This document shows, in pieces, positions 51,322-63,547 of a DNA stretch of 64,000 nt (the first letter of the stretch is position 1; each line of letters starts with the position of its first letter). The stretch covers positions 62,001 to 126,000 of the forward strand of contig BROI01000019.1 of assembly GCA_027923505.1 (NCBI GenBank), read 5' to 3'. The position numbers and the translations under genes are program-made. Source of the stretch: Mayamaea pseudoterrestris (lineage: Eukaryota > Bacillariophyta > Bacillariophyceae > Sellaphorales > Sellaphoraceae). The notes beneath the pieces are model-generated. The model saw only the letters and a list, made by a program, of their open reading frames with translations. It searched no databases and was not told where the DNA came from.

Positions 51322-52857
51322 ATGCCTCTATTGACTTACTCGGGCCGTCCGCAAAACAAAAAGTGGGTTCGGTCAGCGGCCGCAACGTCCGCTGTTCCTC
51401 CTACATTTTCGACAAGTACTTCGGATGCTGTCACAACCATCAACAGCACAATCGAAACATTATATATGCAGCAATCAAATGAAACAATAGCCAAGAAGCA
51501 GCCTCGACTTTCTGGACCGCAGAATAGCAAATCGGTCCGACCTCATGCTGCGCCGTTGCTGAACAAACATGATTCTGCAGCACCTGCTACATCTGCTGCC
51601 AGTATTCGTGATGAGACTGCCACGAACGGAACGTCTCCGTTGCAAACTTTGATTGTAGAACCTGTCAAGAAGCGCCCGCAACTCTCTGGTCCACGTGTGA
51701 AGGATATAGCGGCTCGCCAAGGAAAGAGCTGGAAGCGGCCTAGAGACGACACTGCGGCTGCGTCTTCCGCTGCAACTCGTTTCGAAGCTTGTGTAAGTGA
51801 ACAAATTATTAGTTCTACTTGGAAACGTCCAATTGAAGTCACGCAACCACAAGCTGATGAAAAAATAGCGCAAGAAATGACTAGAGAAACAGAAAATGGT
51901 AGTCGTCATAACGGGCCAGCCAAACATCATTTGCGAACAAATTGCGTTGCATCATCTGCTGCGCAGACTTCACAGCAGCCCTTGATACGCCGCAATCACC
52001 ACTCGCTGCAAGTCGTCAAGCATGCTCTTCTATGCGATAATTCGAGAGCCTTGAACAAGGAAACTGTTTCCCTTGCAGGGTTGCAGCAGCAGCCTGCGGG
52101 GCCAAGTGCATCGTCACGCACTTGGAAAGGACCCAGGGTGGACCAAGAGAGTAAGGATGACGAAACGGATGAACGAGCCAAGAGCAGTGACATGAAGCCG
52201 CCGTTGACAAAGATTGCTCGCAACAAGTTGGTGACTAAAGTTCACGTACCGAGTACCGGACATGTACAAGCAACTCGTCAGAAAACGCGCGGCCCAACTG
52301 TGAAGCGCATCAAGCTATTATCGAAGCAAGAAAAAAACGAGTCGGCTGGATACTTGAAAGCAGATGAAGATGGCAGCGGGAGCGATGCCGGCGGCGGTGA
52401 CATGGAGCAGTCGCACGTTTCCAATGGTTGCGCACCCGCCTCGAACAAACAATATACCGACCATGCGTATCGCTCCATTGCGCCTCAACGCAAGCTCCAT
52501 GGCGACAAGTATCATGGACGCAACAATCAATTCCACAATGCGCTCGTGCGCGTCGATTCCTCCAAAACGGCCATTTGCCCCACCTTTTTGCGCGGGCGCG
52601 AGTGCACCAAGGAACGCTGCACCATGCGGCACGATGTTGCGCGCGAGCACTGTCGACCCATCTGCAGCTACTTTCAGCACCAGGGCATGTGCTTGCGTGA
52701 GAATTGTTTGTTTCGTCATGTCAAGTTGGAGCGAGATGCTCTTCCCTGTCCCAGTTTTGAAACGTATGGGTATTGCCTTGACGAAAAGTGTGTCATGATG
52801 CATAGCAGTCGTCCGTATAAGAAGAAGAAAGAAGCTGCGATGACAACTAAAAGGTAA
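51322..52857 (+). CDS. CCCH zinc-finger protein, ZC3H3-like
   Basis: 511 residues. Residues 1-390 are basic, Ser/Ala/Lys-rich and disordered, with a recurring short motif around Trp-Lys-x-Pro (KKWVR, KSWKRPRDD, STWKRPIEV, RTWKGPRVD) and two copies of LSGPx. The C-terminus has three closely spaced CCCH fingers: ICPTFLRGRECTKERCTMRH, ICSYFQHQGMCLRENCLFRH and PCPSFETYGYCLDEKCVMMH, then a Lys-rich tail. Finger spacing and order fit ZC3H3/Smicl, which acts in mRNA polyadenylation and nuclear export; yeast Yth1/CPSF30-type fingers are the main alternative. The Trp-Lys motifs in the disordered part are reminiscent of ZC3H3 repeats but this is not certain. No introns seen. Confidence 0.75.
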   Translation: MPLLTYSGRPQNKKWVRSAAATSAVPPTFSTSTSDAVTTINSTIETLYMQQSNETIAKKQPRLSGPQNSKSVRPHAAPLLNKHDSAAPATSAASIRDETATNGTSPLQTLIVEPVKKRPQLSGPRVKDIAARQGKSWKRPRDDTAAASSAATRFEACVSEQIISSTWKRPIEVTQPQADEKIAQEMTRETENGSRHNGPAKHHLRTNCVASSAAQTSQQPLIRRNHHSLQVVKHALLCDNSRALNKETVSLAGLQQQPAGPSASSRTWKGPRVDQESKDDETDERAKSSDMKPPLTKIARNKLVTKVHVPSTGHVQATRQKTRGPTVKRIKLLSKQEKNESAGYLKADEDGSGSDAGGGDMEQSHVSNGCAPASNKQYTDHAYRSIAPQRKLHGDKYHGRNNQFHNALVRVDSSKTAICPTFLRGRECTKERCTMRHDVAREHCRPICSYFQHQGMCLRENCLFRHVKLERDALPCPSFETYGYCLDEKCVMMHSSRPYKKKKEAAMTTKR

Positions 52858-53082
52858 GAACAATGCGTGATTGCATGATAGAGTTGATTGAGTTGCTTGA
52901 AGCTGTTGCGTTACGAGTTGGAGGGTCTGGGAGATTGGCCGCTGCGTATATATTGTAAATACCGTAGCGATAATAGCAAAGTTATGAATATATTGCATCT
53001 ATGTGTAGCATAGCGTTGTAAGTAGCCTCCATGGATAAAGATGGAGAGAGGGCGAAGTGTAAGCAGCAGTAGCAGCCCTCCA

Positions 53083-54090
53083 TCACAAGAACGAGTCATC
53101 CCCCGACGACAAACTCGCCGAGTCTCCATAGTCAAGTAGCATTTCGCCTCCATCCAAGTATTCGTGATGGAGCGCCGCGTTCATGTATGCTTCTCCGCAA
53201 GTGCGAACGAGCAATATCTCAAAAGTCAGCAGGACGGACACAATGGCACTCGTCCAAACGACTATATCAATGCTTTCGTTGTCATCGTCTCCTTCATTCT
53301 TCTTTTCCATGATGCTAGTTACTACCATGTCAATGGCAATATATATACAAAAGGCCGCAAAGAGAATCATGGCAAGCACCATACATATCGTCGGCATGAC
53401 ATGGCTCCAGCGGCAGGCCCGATGCACCTGCTCCAACGGCAAACCGCTCCGTTTATGTTGCGGCAGCTGCAACACTTGTAGCTCCAGCAGTCCATCCAGC
53501 ATTGTCTCGTCGTGCGCCGGCACGGGGCCTTCAAAGGAAACTTGCGTCAAGTCGAATTGCATTGTGACGATTGGTAATCTTGTTGTTGGCGGCTTCCATC
53601 CCGACGTTTCCACAAAGTCAGACGCCAAGGTGCGGACGCGCTTGCGGACGCGCTTGTAAAAGGCTTGCGGACTCGCCTCGTCAAACGTCTTGTATTCAAT
53701 CACAACGTAGCATTCGGCTTCGGGACAGCAGTCGGTGTCGTTGCTGGTGCTGCTGCAGCATGAGGGACGACATTGCGTTTGCGATCCAAACTGCCGCGTG
53801 TATTGAATCGACCGACTGTCCACGGCGGCTCGAATCAAAATCCCGTCGCGCAGGTAGCGACGTAGCAGTAGATCCTCCTTGACGGAAAAGTAGCCAAGCA
53901 AGATTCCAAACAGGGAAAGTAGTAGCGCGCAAAGTAACGCAAAGGAAACGATAATGGCCGTGTCAAAGTCTGTCGTTGTCTCAATGACATCTTGCGTTAT
54001 GTCATCGCCCTCGGCGACATCTTCTGCAGTAGCTATTGTAATCGATGATATTATAACTGCCAACGTTACCAGTAGCCTTGTACGAAGCAT
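53083..54090 (-). CDS. Membrane protein with signal peptide, unknown function
   Basis: 335 residues from the ATG at 54090 (the frame continues upstream only from a TTG). A cleavable signal peptide (MLRTRLLVTLAVIISSITIATA) is followed by an acidic stretch, a membrane helix (about 50-73), a hydrophilic middle domain with a Cys-rich patch (CRPSCCSSTSNDTDCC), and two more membrane helices (about 235-260 and 280-300). The middle domain contains KEDLLLRRYLRDGILIRAAV and a region of alternating strands. I do not recognise the family. The C-terminus is acidic and Ser-rich. Confidence 0.62.
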   Translation of the reverse strand: MLRTRLLVTLAVIISSITIATAEDVAEGDDITQDVIETTTDFDTAIIVSFALLCALLLSLFGILLGYFSVKEDLLLRRYLRDGILIRAAVDSRSIQYTRQFGSQTQCRPSCCSSTSNDTDCCPEAECYVVIEYKTFDEASPQAFYKRVRKRVRTLASDFVETSGWKPPTTRLPIVTMQFDLTQVSFEGPVPAHDETMLDGLLELQVLQLPQHKRSGLPLEQVHRACRWSHVMPTICMVLAMILFAAFCIYIAIDMVVTSIMEKKNEGDDDNESIDIVVWTSAIVSVLLTFEILLVRTCGEAYMNAALHHEYLDGGEMLLDYGDSASLSSGDDSFL

Positions 54091-54189
54091 GGTCCTGCTT
54101 ATGGTAACTGCATGACTCTCTTTCGCTCGCTCGTTCCAACTTGAACGCAACGGCTGATTACTGGCAGAGTTGTGATGGCGTTCCGTCAG

Positions 54190-54469
54190 CGATGGAACTT
54201 GGAATTCTCGTCCGTTGAAAACTGTTGAAAAACGTCGATGGCGCGGCGCGCGCTAGCGGCGCGGTCCCCTCACCTCATTCTTCGTTCAAGCAGTGAGCAC
54301 CATGATGGCGACTATGAACATGCTGCCGCCACCAAACCGAATATCTCGACAATTCCTGGCGTATTTAGCAGCTCTTTGGATAGTCTCTGATATTTATGGA
54401 AACGTAACAGCATTTTCCATCCAAACGTCGCGGCGAAACCGTGGCAGTGCCATGCAAATCATCAAGAGC
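54190..54469 (+). pseudogene. Left copy of a host promoter and gene start, cut off by the element
   Basis: 280 bp that recur at 63548-63827 with one difference noticed (A versus G in ACAGCATTTTCC). The copy carries upstream sequence, an ATG at 54302 and the first 56 codons, encoding a signal peptide with IYGNVTAFSIQT, a plastid-type site. At 54470 the host sequence stops and element sequence begins, so this copy lacks the rest of its gene. The right copy continues normally and is the likely functional one. Confidence 0.8.
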
Positions 54470-55173
54470 TTTTGGGATTCTGGATTGGTCGAAATGAGAG
54501 GTGGTGCTTTCAGGATTCCAAGTTCCTTCAAGCCACGCCAGCGGCGTTCGCAGCGAACAGCCTCTTCAATCTTTCCTTGTTCTTCGGTTCGGAGTGGCGC
54601 ATGTCCCGCGGGGCATTCACTGACAACTCCGAACTAGTCGTGGTCATCCGGAACAATGACCTTGATCGTGGATGACCATTTGGCCGCAAAGCACACGCAA
54701 CACACCAACAACGAACCAGTCTGCTCCTTTGATTGTTGTTGTTGCTGCAGCTCATAATTCCTGGATCACCCCGAGTCTCCCGTCGAGACCAGTAATTATA
54801 GATTTTTAAGTCTTCCTCCCATCAAGATGTCTTCCAACTGGCTCTCCTACTACTCGGACCCGAGTCGCAATCGCCGCGTTCTTCCTCCGCTCTACAACGG
54901 ACTCGCTCAAACCATCATGACGTTCCAAGAGCACAAGGTCGAGAGCTCCTTGGAGAAGCTCTTTGCAACTCCCGCGACTCCAGTTGCTCTCATTTCTTTT
55001 GATGGAGACAAGATTGGAGTGCATGTGGCTCACCATTTCACGTTCGCTCCCAAGGATCAAAGCAACCCTCGCAACGCGTCAACGTTGTTTGCCTTCCTCG
55101 GTCACAAGGCCTCCGCTCCGGTCACTTTGATTGACGTCAAGACTCTTGAGCTTGTTACCAACAAGGCGACGCC
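54470..55173 (+). repeat. Left terminal direct repeat of the retroelement
   Basis: 704 bp repeated at 62374-63077 (offset 7904). The stretches I compared by eye were identical. Beyond 55173 the two copies remain related but diverge. The repeat contains the beginning of the Gag-like region. Confidence 0.9.
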
Positions 55174-56957
55174 AGTGTCTAAGCTCGGGCGAGTTTGTGT
55201 TCAAGTGGGAACCAAGATCCTCAGTTTCCCTTTCGCTCGTTCGCCCGCCTGCTTTCCCATCCGCCATTGCCATTGAGGCCATTGCCAAGAACTCCGCACT
55301 CCAGCGCTTATGTACCTAGAGTAGCCTAAGCCTAACTTAGTTGCTCGTGGCTGAGTAGAGCGTCTTACAACGTCCCCTTGCTCCAATCCTTTGGTGTGTT
55401 GCCATTTTGTGCCGACGCTTCAAGTCCATTCCAGCGGCAACCAAGACATTCCAGCGGCACGCAAGTTGGTCCAACATCCCCTTTATCCACGCGACCACGA
55501 AGACGACACAGCGCGTGCTCTCTGTTGACTCTGACTCTGACTCGGATGGCGAGCAATTAAAGAAGCTGAAGAACTTTGACTTTAAGAATCCCGACGCTAT
55601 GAATGAACTCGTCGGCAACTTGCTGGTCACCATGCATACGCTCACGAAGACGACGCTCAAGAAGGACAAGCAGGCAGCTCTCCAAGCCAAGCGCCACGCC
55701 GACGACCTTGACAAGCGCCATGAAGAGCGCAAGCGCAACGACGAGGCGCAGCGTCTTTTGATTGAAAAGACTTGCAAGTCTGGCGAGTCTTCATCATCCG
55801 GATTCTCCAAGCTCCTCGGCGACAACCAGCGCATGCTCCTTCGCCTCGCAACGCCCATCAGCGGAGTCACTCCCGAAGAGCCTTCCACATTCCAAACAAC
55901 CTTCTTTGCCGCCAAGAAAGATATTGCTCATTCGTTGTTGAAGCAAGCTTGCGAACGCTACAATGCTGAGTTTGTTGTTGGAAAAGGGGTGTCGCTGCGC
56001 ACGCTTTCAACGGACATCCCCGCGTCGAACCGGGACTCAACCATGAACATCTCCCTCCTCAACTTTACGGGCGCTCTTGTTGTCGTTCATTCTACTGATG
56101 ACCTTTGCGATCGCCAAGCTCTAGCCAACAATCAAGTTGAAGGATCTACCATGAAGAAGATTGCTGGCGACATTGTTTGGGAGTTTCCATCCGATGGCAA
56201 CGCGCTCGTCCGTGGCCTCTTCAAGTATGCCGTTTACTTTGACGTACTCGCTGGCCTCTCTCCAACCAGCGGCACATCCACCCTCATCGCTCAAAAGATT
56301 CGCTCCTTGGCTTCCACGTTAGCGAATCGCATTGACAAGATGCAAACGTTGCAGAATCAAGATCCTGACGCCATCGCTCAGTTTGCCAACACGATCGACA
56401 CCAAGATCAACATTTTCCTCAACCATTGTTTCAAGGACGCCATCTTCGACCCTACTCGCCTCGACGAGTTGGAAACCCTTGACAAGTACTTGGACTGTGG
56501 CTTTTCAAGCATCCTTTGCACCATTCCATCCTTCTTGCTCGAGCGCCTTCCATCGCATCGCATTGCCAAACGTGGCGCCGGCCAGCTGCCAGGAGGAGCC
56601 TCTCCTCCTGTAATCAAGCAAGCGAAGACTGGCGATGAAGGTGGCGCAGGAGCTCGCCAATTCCAAGCTCGCATCAATCCAAACAAGTTGGATATCCCAG
56701 CAGGGCATACGTATCAAAGCCTCTGTCCTCCAGGCAGCTTCCGTCGCAGTCCTCGGATCAAGATCGGCAACAAGGCAGGCCGCCCTTGCTTGAACTACTA
56801 CCTTCGCGGCGAATGCCGTTACCGCATCTGTCAAAACATGCATGGTCCATTGCGCCCTCAAGATAAAGTAAAACTCGAAGCGTTTATCGCTGCTCAAGCG
56901 GCCAATCCCAATGGAGACGCCAACCCACCAGCGGCCGCGGATGAGGACGAGTCCTGA
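54827..56957 (+). mobile_element. Gag-like region of the retroelement
   Basis: Begins with MSSNWLSYYSDP and ends with a Cys/His knuckle, CLNYYLRGECRYRICQNMH, of the kind that binds nucleic acid. Helical, Lys/Asp-rich middle part. Fossil; listed as a part only. Confidence 0.7.
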
Positions 56958-57798
56958 GGAGAATCCTCCACATGGTCAGCGGATGACCATGCTGGAGGAG
57001 CCTCTACTAGTTACGGCAACAATAACTTAGTAGCACAAGGTTCCAATCCCTACCATAACGCTACTAGTCGACTCGTCAACAACAACATCAACGAACACGT
57101 CCATGCCCCACCGGCAGCCACTGCGACCTCTCCAAGGCTGCGTCATCTTCACAATCAATGGCAGCGTCTCCAACAACAAGTTGATTCACTCACTTCATCA
57201 ACAGCAACAGCAACCATCGAGGACGAGTCATCCTCCTCCGACGACGACTCTGCCACCTACAGTGTTCATTCCATTCATCACCAGTCCGCGGCATCAACAA
57301 GCCATGCTACAGACTCGACGGCAACCACGACAGCCGCCCCGACGCCCACCAAGCCAACGTTTGCAATCAACGCTCCAACAGTCGCTCCAGCCATCCTCGC
57401 ATCGCCATCACGCCAGCTCACACCAGCGCGCAAACATCAACTTGCCTGGACGGCGCGTCGCCTCGCTGCTCGTACCGAGCGAGACGACTCAGAGGAGGAG
57501 GCAGACGACGGCGACGCAAACGGATCGGCCGCCACAACAACAAAGAATGGACCAGCACTTAAACGGATTAAGCATAAGCATCCAATGTCCACATTCCTGC
57601 ATCCTTCTTCCATATCAAACGAAATGAGTAAGTACTCCTTTCAACAAGTCCTCAAATGGACTGTCCGAATCCCTTCGTCTGCCCAGGACGAGTCCGCAAC
57701 AAACCCACCCAACGTCCCAATTACCATCCACGTTAACGCCACATCCACTACACAATCAATTGGACTCGCTTTATCGACTGAACTAGTCGATCCAGGGA

Positions 57799-59313
57799 TT
57801 GATTTGCCGCCTGCTCCTTGGCCGTCCAACGACGCCACCTGGCTGCAGTCCATCCTCCAAGCGCTCCAGTGGTTGCCACCGCCTTTACTTCCGTCGCCCT
57901 TCTGCTTTGAAATTACGCAAGAGGCAGCTGCCTACAATTTATCCATTCTTCAAGCCAACGACATGGATTTGCGCCACTTGCTCTTCTCCAACAAGGATTT
58001 GCCAACTTGTCCGGGCTCCAACTTTCGCCCAGTGGAACTACTCGATCCAATCTTCCTTGGCCACCCTAACTGGCCGCGTGTTCGCAGCACACTCAACAGG
58101 CGTGGCCTTTCCTCTCGATCCTCTCGAGGAGAAGACGCGCATTGAGGAGCTCAACGCCATGGTCGATTATGGGAATCACAAGTCAGCAAAAACGGAGCGA
58201 CACGCAGTCCTCGACACGTTGAAAGAAGAGACGGCAAAAGGATGGCATCTGCCTCTACCACTTGACGCTCTACATCTTATTCCCAACGTCTCTGTTGCTC
58301 CTTTTGGATATGTTAAACAACTCAAGCTACAAGCCGACGGATCCCGCAAGGAGGCTGGAAGGATTACGCACGATCAAACGTTCTGCCGTCTCCACGATGG
58401 CACCTCTGTTAATAAACGGGTCCGCAAGGCCGATCTACCACCCGTCTTCTACGGATTTGCTTTGCAACGCCTTCTTCATCGGATCATTGCTACAAGAGAC
58501 AAGTATAATGATCTTCCTATCTATCTTCCTAAATATGACTGGAAATCAGCCTACAAAAACTGTCACTTTGGCCTCGAAACACTTGTCCAATCGGCAACCA
58601 CGACAAAAGGTATCACGATCGACTCCACGCTGGCGCTCTTTGCCCTTCGCATGACTTTCGGTGGCTCTCCATGCCCCACAGTCTTCAGTGACCTCTCGGA
58701 ACTAGTCACTGACGCGGCCAACCAACTCGTCCGCGACGGCAACTGGCACCCTGCGACAATCCAATCCAGGTTCATTGCCAACATCAGCGTGGAACCAATC
58801 GTGTATCCTACGCCATCAACACCATTTGCAACATCTCGCCCCATGGCAGTTGGTGCTATGATCCCTGTTGATGGCAGCCCTTGTTTTGACGTCTTTCTTG
58901 ATGATCATCTTGGCGTCATTGTCCATACTAGTAACGACGCATTGATCCGTGGTGCTCATGCCATCCCATTATTACTTGATGTGCTTGGTCGCCCCGAGCG
59001 TGCCGACGAACCTCTACCGCGAAACGCTTTAATTGCAGTCTCCAAGTTGATTGCGGAAGGGTGTTTAACAGAGATTCAAGTGGTACTTGGTTGGGAGATT
59101 GATACTCGCACTCTTATCATCCGCCTCCCAGCCGACAAATTTCGCCTCTATACGACGAGTATTCGACCTCTCCAAAGTTTCTGCAACTCCACAATCAATA
59201 ACAACATCTCCACCAACAAGTTGATTCTTTATCATCATCATCATCAACAGCAACCATTGAGGCTGACTCATCCGCCTCTGACGACGACTCTGCTAGAAGG
59301 TGCGAAGTATTAG
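57799..59313 (+). mobile_element. Reverse transcriptase region of the retroelement
   Basis: Contains YLPKYDWKSAYKNCHFG and, further on, FDVFLDDHLGVIVH, which carries the YxDD-type (here LDD) core, with MTFGGSPCPTVFSDL between them. These match DIRS-like and other retroelement reverse transcriptases. Fossil; listed as a part only. Confidence 0.8.
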
Positions 59314-59320
59314 AAAGAGT

Positions 59321-61403
59321 GTCTATCTCGAGCAGAACGCCGCGATTTGATCACCTGCTTGGAGTACCTTACCACTGCTCACGCTGTGTGGACATCAACA
59401 CCATCTTTCGATACCCCGACGCCTTTGTCCTTATGGATGCTTGCATGTACCAAGTAAGCGGTTACAATTTGGATGGACGAGGATGGCACTGGCGCGTTCC
59501 AAAAGGTGCAACGCTGCAGCACATCAACTTTTATAAGTTCCTTGGCTTTGTTGTCGGCATTTGGCTCGCCGCCTTCGAAGGACGCCTCCATCAAGGAGAT
59601 TGCGTGCTCGCCATTGGTGACAACACTACAGCAGCAGGATGGCTGCATCGCTCCAACTTTTCAGATGAAACAGCCACTCCTCAAACGGTCTTGCTAGCGA
59701 GGCTGTTGTCCGCCATCTGTTTGGAATACGGAGTCTGCTGCAACTCGCAGTGGCATATGGGATTGGATAACGTGGTTCCTGATTTAATATCACATGATAT
59801 GGCCTGTTCTGATGCCAATCTCACCACCCACATCCTCTTCGTTCCTTCTTTGGCCTTAAAGGTACCGGCCTCCTTTTGCGTGGCTCGTCTACCGAGCAGG
59901 ATTTCATGCGCTCTCTCCTCCTTGATGCAGCTGACATGAGTTCCTCGGAGTCACACGCGCCACACACGCTAGAACATGGCTTGGGACCGTTGGATACGTT
60001 CTCTGAAAGAGCTGGTTTCTCGACCAATCCGTTCCTCCTTGAAGTCGACAGCCACCAACGCTTCCTTCTCTTCCTCGCCTTCATCCAGTCTGTCAGGAAC
60101 GACAACTATTCATCGCCACGCAACGGAAATCCCTTCTTGGTTGCCGGATCTGTCCAGTCCACCATCAATGGTGTGGCTAAGGCCTTTAAAGCCGCCGGCC
60201 ACCCCGACCCTCACAAAAATGACAGAGGAGACAACTTTCTAGTACTCGAGCGTCTCTACAAAGGCTACAAGAACTTGGATCCGTCTACGCGTCATCAAAT
60301 GGCGCTCCCGATGTATCTCTTGCGCAAGCTTATCATGGAGCGCTCTGACAATCCAGCCTACAGTCTATCTCGAGCAGAACGCCGCGATTTGATCACCTGC
60401 TTGGAGTACCTTACCACTGCTCACGCTGTGTGGACATCAACACCATCTTTCGATACCCCGACGCCTTTGTCCTTATGGATGCTTGCATGTACCAAGTAAG
60501 CGGTTACAATTTGGATGGACGAGGATGGCACTGGCGCGTTCCAAAAGGTGCAACGCTGCAGCACATCAACTTTTATAAGTTCCTTGGCTTTGTTGTCGGC
60601 ATTTGGCTCGCCGCCTTCGAAGGACGCCTCCATCAAGGAGATTGCGTGCTCGCCATTGGTGACAACACTACAGCAGCAGGATGGCTGCATCGCTCCAACT
60701 TTTCAGATGAAACAGCCACTCCTCAAACGGTCTTGCTAGCGAGGCTGTTGTCCGCCATCTGTTTGGAATACGGAGTCTGCTGCAACTCGCAGTGGCATAT
60801 GGGATTGGATAACGTGGTTCCTGATTTAATATCACATGATATGGCCTGTTCTGATGCCAATCTCACCACCCACATCCTCTTCGTTCCTTCTTTGGCCTTA
60901 AAGGTACCGGCCTCCTTTTGCGTGGCTCGTCTACCGAGCAGGATTTCATGCGCTCTCTCCTCCTTGATGCAGCTGACATGAGTTCCTCGGAGTCACACGC
61001 GCCACACACGCTAGAACATGGCTTGGGACCGTTGGATACGTTCTCTGAAAGAGCTGGTTTCTCGACCAATCCGTTCCTCCTTGAAGTCGACAGCCACCAA
61101 CGCTTCCTTCTCTTCCTCGCCTTCATCCAGTCTGTCAGGAACGACAACTATTCATCGCCACGCAACGGAAATCCCTTCTTGGTTGCCGGATCTGTCCAGT
61201 CCACCATCAATGGTGTGGCTAAGGCCTTTAAAGCCGCCGGCCACCCCGACCCTCACAAAAATGACAGAGGAGACAACTTTCTAGTACTCGAGCGTCTCTA
61301 CAAAGGCTACAAGAACTTGGATCCGTCTACGCGTCATCAAATGGCGCTCCCGATGTCCCTAATGCGCAAGCTTATCATGGAGCGCTCTGACAATCCAGCC
61401 TAC
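59321..61403 (+). repeat. Tandem pair of 1042-bp units within the retroelement
   Basis: Unit 1 is about 59321-60362 and unit 2 about 60363-61403, read as nearly identical with a few differences at the far end. Each unit spans an RNase-H-like part (LDGRGWHWRVPKG, VLAIGDNTTAAGWLH) and the beginning of the recombinase part. Confidence 0.9.
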
Positions 61404-62306
61404 AGTCATTTCCAGCTATTAGTCGGCCTCGCAGTCTTCTTTGCAATGCGCTCTTGCGAGTACCTTTGCATCCAAAAAGGCGACAGAGTTGAACGCCGCA
61501 CGCTGCCCATTCGAGCGTGCGATATAACGTTCTGGAAAGATGGCAAAAAGCTACCTCATAATAGCTCCTCCCTACACTTTGCCGACTCAGTTTCCATCAT
61601 CTTTCGCTTTCAAAAGAATCAATGGCGAGATGAAATTGTCACAATGGGACGCTCCGGACACTATTTCATGTGCCCCGTTGTCCTTGCGGCTTTGCTCGTC
61701 CGCTCGCTAAACAAGCTCGTCTCCAAGAAGCTTGTTAAGGAAGATGCCGAGCTCTACCATTACCTCGATTCTAATGGCAAAGTTGCTACTTGCAATACCA
61801 AGTTGGCGCTTCAATTCCTTCGCCAGTTTGTTTCCAGCAACGAGCCCGATTCCCTTGGCCTCGAAGTCGACCGCGTTGGCCTCCATTCCCTTCGCGCTAC
61901 TGCAGCAATGGCTATGTATCTTGCCAACGTTCAAGTCTGCACTATAATGCTTGTTGGACGATGGCGCAGCTTTGCCTTCTTATCTTATATTCGCAAGCAA
62001 GTGGAGCAGTTTACCGAGGGCGTTTCCGCCAAGATGCTTACCGTCGACTCCTTTCACACCGTCAACATTCAACGCCACCAACAACAACAACAACATCAAC
62101 AACCTCATTACATTTCCGATCAAACAGAACAACGGACGCTCCCATGCCATGGGACCACGTTGCCCATCGCCTTCAACGCGCCCGCCCACGCTCCCCCGCC
62201 ATCAATGGCACAGCAGCAGCTTCTGCAGCTGACGAGTGATCGCGCTTTACCGCCGATCAGTCACTGTGTTCAGTGGGGGAGGCTTTGGTTCCGACACATT
62301 AGCTAA
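60918..62306 (+). mobile_element. Tyrosine recombinase region of the retroelement
   Basis: The C-terminal half has the recombinase marks: Arg in FFAMRSCEYLC, the HSLRATAAMAMYLA box (HxxR) and VGRWRSFAFLSYIRK with the late Trp and Tyr. A Gln/His/Pro-rich tail follows. This domain assigns the element to the tyrosine-recombinase retroelements. Fossil; listed as a part only. Confidence 0.8.
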
Positions 62307-62373
62307 ACCAAAGTTTTCTGCAAGCGCCAGCTTCTTCATGTAGTTAATGAGGAATCTGTTTTGAGCCTGGTTC

Positions 62374-63077
62374 TTTTGGGATTCTGGATTGGTCGAAATG
62401 AGAGGTGGTGCTTTCAGGATTCCAAGTTCCTTCAAGCCACGCCAGCGGCGTTCGCAGCGAACAGCCTCTTCAATCTTTCCTTGTTCTTCGGTTCGGAGTG
62501 GCGCATGTCCCGCGGGGCATTCACTGACAACTCCGAACTAGTCGTGGTCATCCGGAACAATGACCTTGATCGTGGATGACCATTTGGCCGCAAAGCACAC
62601 GCAACACACCAACAACGAACCAGTCTGCTCCTTTGATTGTTGTTGTTGCTGCAGCTCATAATTCCTGGATCACCCCGAGTCTCCCGTCGAGACCAGTAAT
62701 TATAGATTTTTAAGTCTTCCTCCCATCAAGATGTCTTCCAACTGGCTCTCCTACTACTCGGACCCGAGTCGCAATCGCCGCGTTCTTCCTCCGCTCTACA
62801 ACGGACTCGCTCAAACCATCATGACGTTCCAAGAGCACAAGGTCGAGAGCTCCTTGGAGAAGCTCTTTGCAACTCCCGCGACTCCAGTTGCTCTCATTTC
62901 TTTTGATGGAGACAAGATTGGAGTGCATGTGGCTCACCATTTCACGTTCGCTCCCAAGGATCAAAGCAACCCTCGCAACGCGTCAACGTTGTTTGCCTTC
63001 CTCGGTCACAAGGCCTCCGCTCCGGTCACTTTGATTGACGTCAAGACTCTTGAGCTTGTTACCAACAAGGCGACGCC
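62374..63077 (+). repeat. Right terminal direct repeat of the retroelement
   Basis: Copy of 54470-55173. It is followed by a further related stretch of the Gag-like region that runs to the right junction at 63547. Confidence 0.9.
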
Positions 63078-63547
63078 TGTCTACACGCCTCTGGGCGAGG
63101 TTCTGTTCGATTTGAAGAACTTGGAGCGTCCAGTCCTCGAGGAATTGCTCAAGCTCGAAACCAACGTTTTGTCGCCTCTTGTTTCGCCCGCCTGCTTTCC
63201 CATCCCGCCACTTGCCATTGAGGCCATTGCCAAGCACGGTCCATACGATATTGAAGGCATCCTTTCAGCCTTTATGTCAACCTTGTGTACTTGGCCCACT
63301 CAGTATGCCTCTGTGGTCTCTACAGTCGACGTCTACCACAACGCCTTTCCCTTTGCTCAATTCCTTTGGTGGGCGTTGAAGGTGACCAGCAATTCGGACT
63401 TGTCTTCGGCCGACGAGGCGATACTTAAGTCCCTTCCTGGTTTGCCTACCATTTTGGACGCCGACTCCATTCCAGCGGCAACCCTCGAAGATCTTGCCGA
63501 GCACGCCAAGTTTGCCAACATCCCCTTTATCCACGCGACCACGAAGA

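Larger units (their letters stand above)
54470..63547 (+). mobile_element. Tyrosine-recombinase retroelement (DIRS/PAT/Ngaro-like), fossil
   Basis: About 9.1 kb between two copies of the 280-bp host sequence. Parts in order on the plus strand: terminal repeat with Gag-like start (54.5-55.5 kb), Gag-like region ending with a CCCH-type knuckle (to about 57.0 kb), a low-complexity Pro/Gln-rich stretch, reverse transcriptase (about 57.8-59.3 kb), RNase H (about 59.4-59.9 kb, and again in a second copy), tyrosine recombinase (about 60.9-62.3 kb), and a second copy of the terminal repeat and Gag start (62.4-63.5 kb). A tyrosine recombinase instead of an integrase, plus no short target-site duplication, places it in the DIRS-like order. 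Broken: at least several interruptions. Terminal and internal repeats are nearly identical between copies, so insertion or rearrangement looks recent. Confidence 0.85.
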
